Assembly (NCBI RefSeq): GCF_014839805.1
Contig: NC_051118.1
Location: 3,836,391-3,900,390 of the forward strand
Direction: 5' to 3'
DNA: 64,000 nt
Source: Manduca sexta
Taxonomy: Eukaryota; Arthropoda; Insecta; Lepidoptera; Sphingidae
Below are positions 40,062 through 50,331 of the stretch, in pieces. Under the pieces are notes generated by a model. The model made no database searches. It was given only the letters and a program-made list of their open reading frames with translations, and was not told the DNA's origin. The translations under genes were made by a program, and so were the position numbers. Within the stretch, counting starts at the first letter, position 1. Each line of letters starts with the position of its first letter.

Positions 40062-40535
40062 TTATTTTTCCTCAGTAATTAAGGCACGAGCTTTATTAAT
40101 ATATTCGGCATGTTTTTGCCTCAAATCAGGATGCCTTGCCATAAATCCGTCAAACCAGGATCTTGAAGGTCTATTATTTATAAACGGTGTGTTAATTTGG
40201 CCTTTTACTACTATTTTCTTTACAGAATCTAGTAAACCTTCATTGTTGATAGGAAACCCAGCACGAGCGCAATCTTTGATCCATACGACAAGTTCATTCT
40301 CTATTTCACTTCCAAGAACAGCCTGGGGTCCTACATGTCCAGAAGTTTCAGGTGCTTTTCCAGAAATTTTATGTCGCAAAGTCGTTCGAGGTACATTAAA
40401 ATCTCTACTAGCAGTGGAAACGGGCATCCCATTCTTAATTGCGTTCAACGCTAAAGTAATTTTATGCGGTGAGTACTGAAATAATTTTCTTTTCGCGACA
40501 TCTATTTTGTTACTATTTGATTTTGGTGAAGGCAT
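40062..40535 (-). CDS. pogo-like transposase, N-terminal DNA-binding half
   Basis: 157 residues: KITLALNAIKNGMPVSTASR, DFNVPRTTLRHKISGKAP (a psq-type helix-turn-helix, residues about 24-62), then EIENELVVWIKDCARAGFP and RSWFDGFMARHPDLRQKHAE (CENP-B-type helix-turn-helix, residues about 80-150). These two domains bind the element ends. The DDE_1 core that should follow is absent, because the frame stops at EEK. Upstream, at about 41035-41059, GGCCACAACCGGGTCACCTG and then CCC|TA looks like the matching terminal repeat. So this is a 5' half of an element cut at its 3' side by LINE tail c. Confidence 0.75.
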   Translation of the reverse strand: MPSPKSNSNKIDVAKRKLFQYSPHKITLALNAIKNGMPVSTASRDFNVPRTTLRHKISGKAPETSGHVGPQAVLGSEIENELVVWIKDCARAGFPINNEGLLDSVKKIVVKGQINTPFINNRPSRSWFDGFMARHPDLRQKHAEYINKARALITEEK

Positions 40536-40559
40536 TTTATTGCATCTCTGAAAATGAAA

Positions 40560-41062
40560 AAAAAAGCCACGATAAAATATAAATGGCCAGAAGTGGGGTG
40601 TCTATGTACACCAGTTTTGGCCAGCCATGTGGCCAAAGATGGAGAAATTCATAATTTTGTCTCCATTAGTGGCCACCTTCTCATAACCTCACTCCAGAAA
40701 CATATGGCGACAAAATAACTTTAGTTCCACTTAGACAATATATTCTTCATGTAGTATTAACATAAACATCCAAAAAATAAGCAAAGATTTAAAAAATAAA
40801 AACTGATTACTCACCCGCTCGCCTTAGCCTTTTTGTTAAGATCTTAACAATTTCACGCTCAACTAAAAAGAATGACTTGTTGCATCGAAGTGAAGTTTGA
40901 CACATCAAAGCTGTCAACGGTATCAGTGTTGCCAATATTCAATATTTTAAATACTGTACATCACAGAGTAATTTATTTGTCTATGCCTTAGTTATAAATA
41001 TTTGAAGGCCAAAATGGCCACAAAGGGGTCGATGGCCACAACCGGGTCACCTGCCCTACAAT
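40560..41062 (-). mobile_element. pogo element 5' leader and terminus
   Basis: Region between the transposase start and the presumed right end near 41062, with repeated GGCCACA/TGTGGCC words (around 40617, 40634, 41010 and 41033). On the minus strand the end reads GGGCAGGTGACCCGGTTG next to TA, fitting a pogo terminal repeat. No opposite end was found. Confidence 0.5.
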
Positions 41063-41264
41063 TGCATATAGTTGGTATTGAGTGTTGTTCGACTTGTATT
41101 AATTTCAAATTAGTTTTTTTTTCCATAAATTTTTTAAATATATATCCAGTTTATACTTAAAAGTAATCTAGGAATAGGCTTCATATAAAATAACAATAAA
41201 AATGAAAGTAAAAATATTCCCATTTTAATTACCAGAAATTGCAATATATAAAATATAGAAGCGG

Positions 41265-41655
41265 AAGACTCAGTTCGCGCTTCGAGCAATGTTGCAGCAA
41301 TGCAACTATTGCATCATGCTAGGGAGAGAAGTGAGTGAGTATTGTGTAAATGTAAATATGTATATATGTGGTAAGAGTTGTATTGTAGTGTGTTTCTATG
41401 TATTTGTGGGCTGAGTGCTGTTGTTGTTAAGTCTTTTTAATTGCCCGAAGATGGTGTCGATGTATTCTAGGTATGAGTTAGTCGTCTCTTTGGTGTTTAT
41501 TATGTCCGATAGAGCATATGGCTCCGCGTCGTGTTTGCGGCAGATTGCTTCGTGCTTGTGTCTAGTGTTTAAGAACATACTACATTTTTCTAGTAGGTGT
41601 GTGATGGTTTGACTGGTCTGGTCGTCGCAAGGGCATGTGTCGGGGTTTGAATATA
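41265..41655 (-). pseudogene. R1-like LINE, 3'-terminal coding remnant
   Basis: Reads SNPDTCPCDDQTSQTITHLL then LNTRHKHEAICRKHDAEPYA: the C-terminal CCHC motif of R1-clade ORF2 (compare DKCPCDQHTTQTFTHLIQ at 44.9 kb). The 5' side ends at CGGGGTTTGAATATAT (41641), the sequence seen at other R1 junctions in this window, though here it could also be part of the coding sequence. Confidence 0.65.
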
Positions 41656-42298
41656 TATATATTTTGTTTTTTTCCTCGGTTCACAATTTGTCTTAAAAAT
41701 AGTACAGTTGCGCTATCTACTAATTAATTAATTAATTTATCAACTAATTATAGCATTTTCTTGTGGTTCCCTTAGGGTGTCGAGGGGGGGGGGGCGAATT
41801 TCCGCTATTTGATACGTTGCCCACTCGCCCCCATATTATCGATAAAGTTTCAAAATAAAGGGTAAATAAAACACATATTAGATGAAATAGTACACGAGAA
41901 AATAAATAGCATATAAATTTAGTATTTATATCAGCGTGGTGTCGTAAGGATATTGCCCTTGGGGCCGAGTATGGGCGTGTGTCCATAAGGGCAGGATTCT
42001 GGCCCTGCTCCTGCCGTTGAACTCGTGGACTAGTAGATGCCTATCCTTGTGAGCATGCGCGACGATCGTCAGGCAGCAGTTTATGAAAGCCCTTCCTATG
42101 CTGATACATAGTTTATCTCACTGTAAAATAAAAGAATGCGTATTAAATAATTCCTGGAGATTGATTCAGTAGGATAAAGTGAGACGTAGGGGGCCCCCGT
42201 GATGGGTTATCCCCGGTCATCACATCTCATTTAATATTCCAAGTTCGAGTTGGATTCGAGCATCTTTGTGGATGCTAGCAGTTAGGGACAGTATTTAT

Positions 42299-43194
42299 TA
42301 GTGATGTAACGAATATTCGCATTCGCGAATATTCGCATATTTTTGGATATTCGCATTCGCAAAATTTCTGCGAATGTTTTGCGAATGTCAATATCAGAAA
42401 AAAAAATATTTGAAGATAATAGTAGACTGCCTCGGTGGCATAGTTCTACTGCATGTGCGGTACGGCAGCGCTCTAAGGTCCTGGGTTCGAATCCCGGATC
42501 AGGCAAAGTGATATTTGGGTCTGCTCAGTATCAGCCCGGAGTGTGAAATTTGTGCCCGACATGGCGATAGGCTCGCCCCTGTCACACTATTAGACGGTAC
42601 ACACTTGGCGAAAAGTGGGTGCCCTGGTTGTACCTCTGCATACCCCTGCCGAGATAATATTCGTAATACTGTGTGTGTGTAATAGTAGGTTAATAAAATC
42701 AAAATCTAAACTAAAACAATATTCTTCTACAATAAACTATAAATATAGTCTAAACAAACAAACAAAAAATTACAGACTCTCAAAGAAAAATACCTCTCTT
42801 TCTTAAAACATACCACTTAATTAACTATTTTTACCATGTTTTTAAGTTAGTAATTAAACTTGAGTAGAGGAATATTAAACTTTAAAAATAAACAAAATTA
42901 TTTCATTTACTTTAATAAAGCTTAAAAATGTAATTCTCATTAGAACTTGTAACACAATAGCAACTAAGAAATTAAAAGCAATTGAAAGAAACAAAAACAA
43001 ATTCTTCTATAATTTTTTTATCAGTCTTTACATAACTTTTTAATGTTTAGATAATAATAAAATTTAGATAATCATCATAGAAAATTGGCGCCAAATTTTA
43101 ACAAAAACTAAACATTCGCATTCGCGAATGTCGGTAGCAGATATTCGCATTCGCGTTCGCGAATGTTCAAAAAATGACATTCGTTACATCACTA
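42299..43194. mobile_element. Non-autonomous hAT-like element, 8-bp TSD
   Basis: Ends TAGTGATGTAACGAAT at 42299 and its exact reverse complement at 43194, with 8-bp target duplication GTATTTAT (42291-42298 and 43195-43202). Both subterminal regions hold clusters of ATTCGCATTCGCGAAT-type palindromic words. There is no transposase ORF; the interior is AT-rich and contains a SINE at 42426-42678. TSD length indicates hAT mobilisation. Confidence 0.9.
42426..42678 (+). repeat. tRNA-derived SINE with 9-bp TSD
   Basis: Begins ACTGCCTCGGTGGCATAGTT (A box), B box GGTTCGAATCC at 42484-42494, body with CAGTATCAGCCCGGAGTGTG and GGCGATAGGCTCGCCCC, ending in a TGTGTGTG tail. Direct repeats TAATAGTAG at 42417-42425 and 42679-42687. 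It is nested in the hAT-like element, so it is younger. Different family from the SINE at 29.3 kb. Confidence 0.92.
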
Positions 43195-43239
43195 GTATTT
43201 ATTATGTTTATCCCGCTAGGTCATTGGTGATGGATACCC

Positions 43240-43998
43240 TGGGGATTTTCATTATTTATTTATATTTTGTCTTTTCTTTTATTTATTTTTTTCTGTTTTT
43301 ATGTTTTCTTATCTTTTGTTTTATCTTATTTCTTTTATTCTTTTCTCTCACCTTCATTACTTATTTCTATCTGTTTGTCTTATATTAGTTATCTTATTTA
43401 TCTATATTATATTTACCTATACTTATTTCTATTTATCTTAATTATACATATATCTTTTATTTATTTACATTTAGTTTATTACTAATGATACATAATATCA
43501 TATTATATATTTAGCAATATTTAACACTATTTCTTTTTAGTACCTTACTTGCTATTTTTATACAATACTTTATAAATATATGTGTATCTACCTTATTTTT
43601 AAATATCTTATCTAAATTGCCTAGTGTTATTTTTAAATCTATCTTATTTTCCAAATCATATCTATCGGCTGCGTGTTTGGGACACTCGAGCAGGAGATGT
43701 GGGACCGTCTCCTGAACGTCAGGGTCACATTGGCACGCCGGGCTCCCCTTGCACTTGAACCGATGCAAGTACTCGGAGAACCCGCCGTGACCCGTGAACA
43801 CCTGCGTCAGTGTGGCGTCCAGGGCGATCCGCCTTACGACCCTGTGCGCCTCGACCGCGTCCAGAAAGAACAGCTTTGTCACCGAAGCCGTCTCTCCGTC
43901 CGCGTATCTCCGGCTCCATTCGTCAATCTAGTCCTTTCGGATCTGTCGTTTGACGAACGAAACCGGACATTTGTCGTAGTGCGTACGGGTCTTCAGGT
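43240..43998 (-). pseudogene. R1-clade LINE 3' part (same family as 53.6-57.5 kb)
   Basis: Reads HLKTRTHYDKCPVSFVKRQI, then TQVFTGHGGFSEYLHRFKCK and PACQCDPDVQETVPHLLLEC, the region after RNase H through the C-terminal CCHC motif. It matches the element at 53623-57482 (HLKTRPNYDSCPVSFLKRQI, HGGFSEYLH). A T-rich 3' region runs down to about 43240. The 5' edge stops at GGGGTTGAATATT (43999). Confidence 0.75.
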
Positions 43999-44011
43999 GG
44001 GGTTGAATATT
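43999..44011 (+). repeat. Junction motif GGGGTTGAATATT
   Basis: One-base-shorter form of the 14-base motif that flanks the R1 copies at 53.6-58.8 kb; here it lies between the broken end of one LINE and the poly-T of the next. Confidence 0.7.
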
Positions 44012-46560
44012 TTTTTTTTTTTTTTGGTGTACTCCTGCTGTCAACACCGAATGAGCCCTGTGAATAGGATACTGGGCTCGCCCGGCTTGACGACAGCAGG
44101 GTCACAGGGAATAGGGAAGGAGGTTGGGATTGGGGGGACTAAGGAAGAGGAGGAAGGGGGGAAGGACAATCTGTACAAGGGGTGTCGAGCCTCGGCATTT
44201 TCATGCTTTGGCCCATCCCTCTTCAGAACCCCTGAAGAGTGTTCGGGCTTATTGTTCCGTGTGTGTGGATGTGTATGTATGTGGGTATGTGGTAGGAAGA
44301 GTGTTGTTCTATTTATTGATTAGAGTTACAAAGTTCTTATGCTATGGTACAATAGTTATTCGTAAGCGTACAATTTCAATGTACTTATTATAATGTTACA
44401 TCAATGTTGTCACAATAGTTATTCGATTGGGTACATTCTACAGTGTTCTTTAACGCTAATACAATGGTTTTCCAATTGAGTACATATTTTTCGACTCAAA
44501 TTTGGTATCTTAATCTAGTTACATTTTTTTTTCCCCTTAATTTACACGAAAACTTACAAGTGAAAGATTAGAATTACATAATAAAAGAATATTTACAGTA
44601 TTATCATTAATCAGGTGGCTAATTGTTGGTATACATATTAGTGACGGTAGTCAATTCCAAGTTGCTAGGGTCCGTCTTATGCCGCGAGTTGTGGAGCGTT
44701 ATACTCCTTGAGTTCTTATGTCCTATGTCGTGTATGAGTGTGCTGTATGTCTTAATGCAATTCGTGTTTTCAATCAGTTGATCAATATTGTATTCCTCTA
44801 CATCGTGATGGTGACACATGACTTCATGTTTGTGCCTAGAAGCGGCGAAGCGAGGGCATTTTTGTATAAGGTGTGTGAAAGTTTGGGTGGTATGCTGGTC
44901 ACACGGACATTTGTCCATGTCACTGATTTTGAATCTGTGTAAGTATTGACGGCAGAACCCGTGGCCGGTGAGGACTTGGGTCCACGGGAAATCCACCTCA
45001 ATAGCCGCACGCAGCTTGTTGATAGCGTCAATGTTCGGTAGTAGGTTTCGTGTATACTGGCCTTTTTCGCCAGTTGCATAGTTCGCTTTCGCGGCGACTC
45101 TTCTGTGGCCATGTACCGTATAAGACTTATAGGGAATTGTGCGTGTTTATAGGCGGCATGCGAGTGGGCTGCCGCTTTCGCAGCGATATCCGCCGCTTTA
45201 TTACCATCGATGCCTACGTGGGCTTTGACTCACACTATCGTAATTTTCCTTCCGTGTTTAGTAGCTCGACGGTACATTTTGTGGATACGAACCACAAAAG
45301 GGTTAGTGCTGTTAGAGTTCGATATTTCTTGGGTGGCGCTCTTAGAGTCGGTGTAAATTGTTGGGTCAGGTGTCTGATGTTGGTCTATCCAACTGCAGGC
45401 CTCAGCGATGGCCAGTAGTCCCGCCTGGTATACGGAGCAAGTGGCATGAAGATTATATTTCTTAACCGTCGTGTCGTTATTCGGAGAGAATATGCCTAAG
45501 GCGTCACCCACCAGACCGTCCTGCTTGCTACCGTCAGTAAATATCCTGGTGGTCTTGCCAGGGGTGTAGAACTGGGTCGTGTCTTGTGGTGTTGTTGCAC
45601 TTGGTATGTCCAGGTGGACCCTTTCCGATGGGTGCAGCAGCTCGTGTGGTGCAGAGGGTCGTTCAAGAGTGATATCTTCGGGTAGATGCGTAGCTCGCGC
45701 AGTAAGTTTGGCGGTTTCAACAGATGTCACCTCATTTATCTTAATGTGTAATTGTGTGAAGGCGACCAGCGCGATCGCCGCAGTTTCGGAGATGGTACGG
45801 AACCCGCGAATGGCCTTTTATGGCGAAGCCCCTTTGGAACGATTTAAGTTTCATTCTGACGTGTTTGTAGTTGGTGGCAGTATGCCATATACCGGCTGCA
45901 TATGTAAGTATTGGTTGTATTACGTGTTTGTATATGATTCGCACATTTTCTGAGTGTATTCCCCAGGTGGGGCGTATGAATTTACAGAGGCTGTTGTATA
46001 TCTTGTGGGCCTTGCTCGTTACATGGTGGATGTGCTTGATGAACGTAAGTTTCTTATCGATAATTACTCCGAGGAGTTTTAATTCAAGCAAGCGTTTTTG
46101 GCCTTAGGCGTGAACGCTACTATCTGAGTCTTAGAGAAGTTTTACCCCTTGTCCCCATGAATATATTTTGTTGAGTGCTATGTTGGTTATGGTCTCGAGG
46201 TTGTTAACGGTGTTACTCTGTGTAGTCATTAATACATCGTCAGCGTAGGCCTGTATGTAGCATCCGTCAGGTAATTTAGTTTCCAATAGGTCATCTAGTA
46301 TGAGGTTCCAGATTAGCGGGCCGAGGACAGATCCCTGGATACATCCGCGTGTCATCAGTTTGATGGCTTCTGAGTTGCATAAACTGGTCCGAAGCCACGA
46401 AAATATAGGTGGTACAGGAGCGGTTGAGGTTTCCACTTGTTCGTCAGATCCTGGCGGAGCAGGAGGCACCCTCAGACAAGGGATTAAACTAACCCTCGTC
46501 GAGCTATGCCTCCTGATGTTGCTCAGCAAATTCACGATTCACAAAATTTCAGATTTAAAA
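44012..46560 (-). mobile_element. R1-clade LINE, 5'-truncated, with structured tail
   Basis: Poly-T, hairpin I (CCTGCTGTC 44034-44042 with GACAGCAGG 44092-44100), purine-rich spacer, a small second stem (CTCTTCAG/CTGAAGAG near 44220), then minus-strand coding from 44619 to 46535. The 5' end falls inside RT. The right flank at 46843 repeats GGGTTTGAATATT, a possible target duplication, but about 280 bases in between are unassigned. Confidence 0.75.
44619..46535 (-). pseudogene. R1-clade ORF2: RT end, RNase H, CCHC
   Basis: From the top: RGCIQGSVLGPLIWNLILDD and IQAYADDVLMTTQ (catalytic Asp pair), thumb LGVIIDKKLTFIKHIHHVTS, IITYAAGIWHTATN. Then RNase H (FTDGSKQDGLVGDALGIF, YTDSKSATQEISNS, WVKAHVGIDGNKAADIAAK) and QVLTGHGFCRQYLHRFKISD with DKCPCDQHTTQTFTHL. 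Frames break near 46110, 45735, 45230 and 45000. The RNase H catalytic residues are retained. Not functional. Confidence 0.8.
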
Positions 46561-46842
46561 AGAGTATAGGTGCCTGGTTACTGGGCGTATGGCCATGAAA
46601 CTTTGTGGAGGTGTACGTACGATACACGCACTTTTCCTCCCGGAGGAATTTTCACTGAAAACTTATTTTGTTAATTAAAAATCCAATTGTTATCCGATTT
46701 CGATGGGGCTTTCACATTCGGAAGGGGCGTCGCAGCGCGCATCCCGGGATGTATTACAGTAGGTACTTTTGTTTCACGGTCCGAAATGGCGAATTTTTAA
46801 ACGCGGAGCGGCGTGGTTTCGCTGCTTATCGGGCTGCGACTT

Positions 46843-46855
46843 GGGTTTGAATATT
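46843..46855 (+). repeat. Junction motif GGGTTTGAATATT
   Basis: Directly precedes the poly-T of the next structured tail; matches the R1 junction motif found at six or more other points. Confidence 0.75.
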
Positions 46856-47095
46856 TTTTTTTAGGCGGCTGATCCCGCAGTCTACACCGGGAGGAACCTG
46901 CGAACGGTATACTGATTCTTCCCGGCTTAACAACTACTGCAGGGGCCAAGGGAGTTTAGGAGGGGAAGGGAGAGGAGGGGATTGAGAAAGGAAGGATAAG
47001 GACTGCATATCGGCGACCACTCAGAGCGAGTTAGTGTGTTATCGCTCAGAGTGATCGCCGATATGACAGTAAATAAAGTAAAGTGATTGATTAAT
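46856..47095 (-). mobile_element. Structured LINE 3' tail, copy e, both hairpins
   Basis: Hairpin I outer arms CCCGCAGT (46874-46881) and ACTGCAGG (46936-46943). Hairpin II has 16-base arms at 47007-47022 and 47049-47064 (ATATCGGCGACCACTC and its near-perfect complement), enclosing AGCGA...TCGCT. No coding sequence follows on the right, so it is a short 5'-truncated copy of the same family as tail c (39768). Confidence 0.75.
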
Positions 47096-48626
47096 TAATT
47101 TGATTCTGCATATAGATTAATTATTTGTTAATTAGTTATATAATAAATTCAGTTTTGTTTTGATTAATTAATCAATGAATCAGTTCATGTATAATCTTAA
47201 TTTATCCATTCGGACTTATTATTAATTTAATTTTGAATTTAATTAATTTTCTTTTTTCCTTCAAGATAGCAATTAATGAAAATAATAAGGTTACTGAGTA
47301 AGAAAAATTAAGATTATATTACAAAATTCTTTAAAGCGTCTATGTACGCATCATCATCAAATACAGAAAGAAAGGCAGTTATTAAAGGAGTTATTTTTTT
47401 TTTTCTCCCCTAGATTAGAGTATTAAGTAAGTTCGAAAAGATAGGATTATAGTACGGTTCGATATTTATAATTTTTACAAAGTTATTACGAAGTTAAGTT
47501 AACATAAATTACACGCTGTCGAATGAGGCCAAGCATGGTCGCATCAGGACTACGACACGAGCACGCTTCGCGTATCAAACAACGGGTGAGTTTTCGCTTA
47601 AAATTAACTAAAATATCTACAGAATACAAAATTTCCTTTATACAGATAAAGCATCTATGTACATAATGTGATAAAATAATATGCCATCATTCGTTATTCG
47701 TGTTGTGTATGTAAGCCTAAGATTAAAGGAGTTCTTATATGAAACAATTTTTTTATTGAAAGTAGATAAAAGTTTAAAAATTAGGATGATAAGATGTAAG
47801 CATGCACATAATAGTTTCGCATTTCAAAATCTGGAATATCGACTGCACGCTCACAAAATATTAATTGTCCAAGTAGAAAGTGAAATTAAATAATTAAGCA
47901 ATCAATCAATCGATTGAGGCGAAGATTGCATGCACGAGAAATTGTTGCGCGCACTCTTCGCCAGTTCACCATGTGGCGACATAGTGTACTACAATATAAT
48001 AAAATAATTGTTATGTGACGCAATAGAAGTATTGACATCTCGTGTTAATGGAATATTAAGTGGTTTTACCGCTTTTGAGTTAGAAAGTTTTATATAAATT
48101 ACGAAATTAAATTAACGTACATCAAGTTACTAAATTAAAATAGTATAAAGTCATAGATTACGCTTATATAAAATCTACACAATACAAATTATAAATACTG
48201 ATTAGGCAGCTATTAGAGATAATGTTTTTGCATACATTTTGAGCTTAAGGTGGAACGTGCACGCGAGGTATAGTCGCGGGCACGTTTCATCTTATTGTGC
48301 ATTACACAATAAGAATAATATGCCATGTAGACAATATGGCGTAATAAAACAAGTAGCATTCGTTGTTCGTCTAAGCCAAGATTCTTTTATACATTTTCCC
48401 CCTATAGTATATCATGCAAATGACTAAAATAAAGAAAGAAAATTTTAATTATAAAGGTTTCAAAGTAAATAAAAGTTTAAAATTTGGAATGATAAGATGT
48501 AAGTATGCACCTAATAACTTCGCATTTCAAAGCGTGGAGCATCAGCTGCACGCTCACAAAGTATTAATTGTCCAAGTAGAAAGTGAAATTAAATGATTAA
48601 ACAATAATAAAATAATTGTTATGTTA
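47096..48626 (+). repeat. Unidentified DNA with duplicated 200-300-bp module
   Basis: 47690-47900 is repeated at 48345-48600 (GATAAGATGTAAG, TTCGCATTTCAAA, CAAGTAGAAAGTGAAATTAA), with weaker similarity upstream (AAATTACGAAATTAAATTAA versus 47480-47510) and a shared AATAAAATAATTGTTATGT at 47998 and 48607. No recognised gene. The remainder of the stretch is AT-rich and unassigned. Confidence 0.6.
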
Positions 48627-50330
48627 TTAGCTATATCTTAAAATAAGCCCGAAGATGTTATTCGGGCATTTTGCCTCTCTGAGTCTATGTGTTAGCGCCG
48701 GCCACCAGGCATTGTCGAACGCCGCTTTGATGTCTAATGACACCGCGACGACGAGGTGATTCTCCTTCTTCCCCTCCCTGACAAGCTCTAGAGCTGTGTG
48801 TAATGCTGCTGTAGTGTTTGTTTGCTCTCGAAAACCGAATTGGTGTTTATTCATTTTGTTACTCCCGGACGCCCTGTAGACGACTCTTTTAATAAAGAGC
48901 CGCTCTAGCAGCTTGCCAAACACGGGCAACAGACCGATCGGACGGAAGGCGCCGATGTCGGTATAATCAGACTTGCCGGGTTTGGGGATTATTCTTACGA
49001 AGGCTTCTTTCCATTGTTTGGGAAAATGATGTAGATCTAGGCATCTGTTGAGTATGTCGGTGATTAACTCCGGGTAGGTCTGTGCGAACTGCAAACATAT
49101 GTCCGCTGTTAGCCCATCCATACCCGGTGGGGTTCATGGATTCTAAGTGTAAGTAAGCAACTCTTCACGGGTGAAGTGTGGATCGTCGGGTGTGTCGGGT
49201 GCAGTGTAGAATTCTGTGCGTAGAAAGGTGTGTCTAGGATCGACGTCGGGGTAGAAATGTTCGAGAAGCGCTTTAGTTGTATCCGCCCCTCCTTCGGTGT
49301 ACCGGTCGCCGATGTTAAGTGTGACTGGTGGCCTCCGCGGCGATGCGTCTTTGAGTAATCTATTGGTTAGGGACCAGACGTTCTCCCCGGTCTGAAGCTC
49401 GCAAAACTTACGGAAGTTTTCACAGGACGCCGTCCGTATTTCGTTTGCGTACCGCGTTTGCTACTTTCGGTTTGCAGCCTCTCGACCAGGGAGTCCGTCT
49501 GTTCCCCGTGTTTGATGGCGCTGTGTATTTGGCGGTGCAGGCGGACAACTGTGGCTTTGCGTGTATCCAATGCCTCGGTCCACCAGGGGGGCTGATATTT
49601 GGCGCACCCCCGTTTGACCGGCATGGACTCCTGACATGCGCTGTGTATGTGTTTGGTGACCTCTTCGATGAGGGCTTCGAGTCCCCTCACTGTCGAGGTC
49701 CTGTATGTTAATTTCCGCTACGTCGGTCCTCGTGAAGTTGGTGAGTAGAGCGCTCCGGAAGTGACCACAGTGTGCATTTGCGCTTTTGTAGCGGAATGTC
49801 GTTTGTGTGCATTGTTGTGTAGTGTTGTTGTTGTTTGTGCCTAAGTCTATGCCAAACACGATAGCGTTATGTTGAGAAGCCGTGCTTATTTCTAGGTCGA
49901 CCCGCCACCCTCGCACCGAGCTCCAAAGGCAGTCCGATACGAAGGTGACGTCTATTGTAGAGTGTCTGATTTGATTGTGTGTGGTAGTAACGAATGTGGG
50001 CGTTAATGCGGTGTTACAAGGGTGTAGGTTTGTGCTGCAAGCTAATTCGCATATTAGTTTTCCGCGCCGGTTAATTTTATCACTGCCCCAGTCGGTGTGC
50101 CAACCGTTGAAATCTCCCCCAAGCACCACGGGGTTTCCCTGTATAGATCTTAGAAAGTGAAAAGTGTAGTTGATAGTGTTGTTTATGTCTTCTCGCGGTT
50201 CGATATATACTGACGCTATGTATATTCGCCTACCTCCGATGACTACTTTAATGACGCTTAGATTTGAATTTGAGTATTGTGACATGGCGACAATGTTTGC
50301 GTTTAGGTTAGCTTTTGTGAGTATGCAGGC
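48627..50330 (-). pseudogene. R1-clade LINE: endonuclease and RT N-terminal part
   Basis: From the top: ANLNANIVAMSQYSNSNLSV, YIASVYIEPREDINNTINYT, VVLGGDFNGWHTDWGSDKIN and RHSTIDVTFVSDCLW (APE endonuclease with GDFN), then MDGLTADICLQFAQTYPELI, VRIIPKPGKSDYTDIGAFRP and IKAAFDNAWWPAL (RT up to the first catalytic Asp). It ends abruptly after IFGLILRYS, before the YADD block. Frames break around 49700 and 49140. Its 5' end meets the poly-T of the next LINE at 50332. Confidence 0.75.
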
Positions 50331-50331
50331 T

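Noticed and set aside
42426..42500. tRNA gene
   Set aside because: A and B boxes are present, but the sequence continues into a conserved SINE body and tail, has a 9-bp target duplication and no closing acceptor stem.
43128..43485. Hydrophobic plus-strand frames resembling membrane proteins
   Set aside because: Encoded by a T-rich low-complexity LINE 3' region; phenylalanine/leucine/tyrosine runs follow from base composition.
43673..44323. 216-residue plus-strand open frame
   Set aside because: It is antisense to the R1 ORF2 C-terminus and then runs through the poly-T and hairpin tail of the next LINE.
47681..48596. Two similar plus-strand frames of 70 and 60 residues (both ending HAHK..LIVQVESEIK) as a gene pair
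   Set aside because: In the shared 44 codons I count 16 base differences, nearly all changing the amino acid, with only one codon differing silently. That is not the pattern of protein selection; it is a duplicated non-coding repeat.
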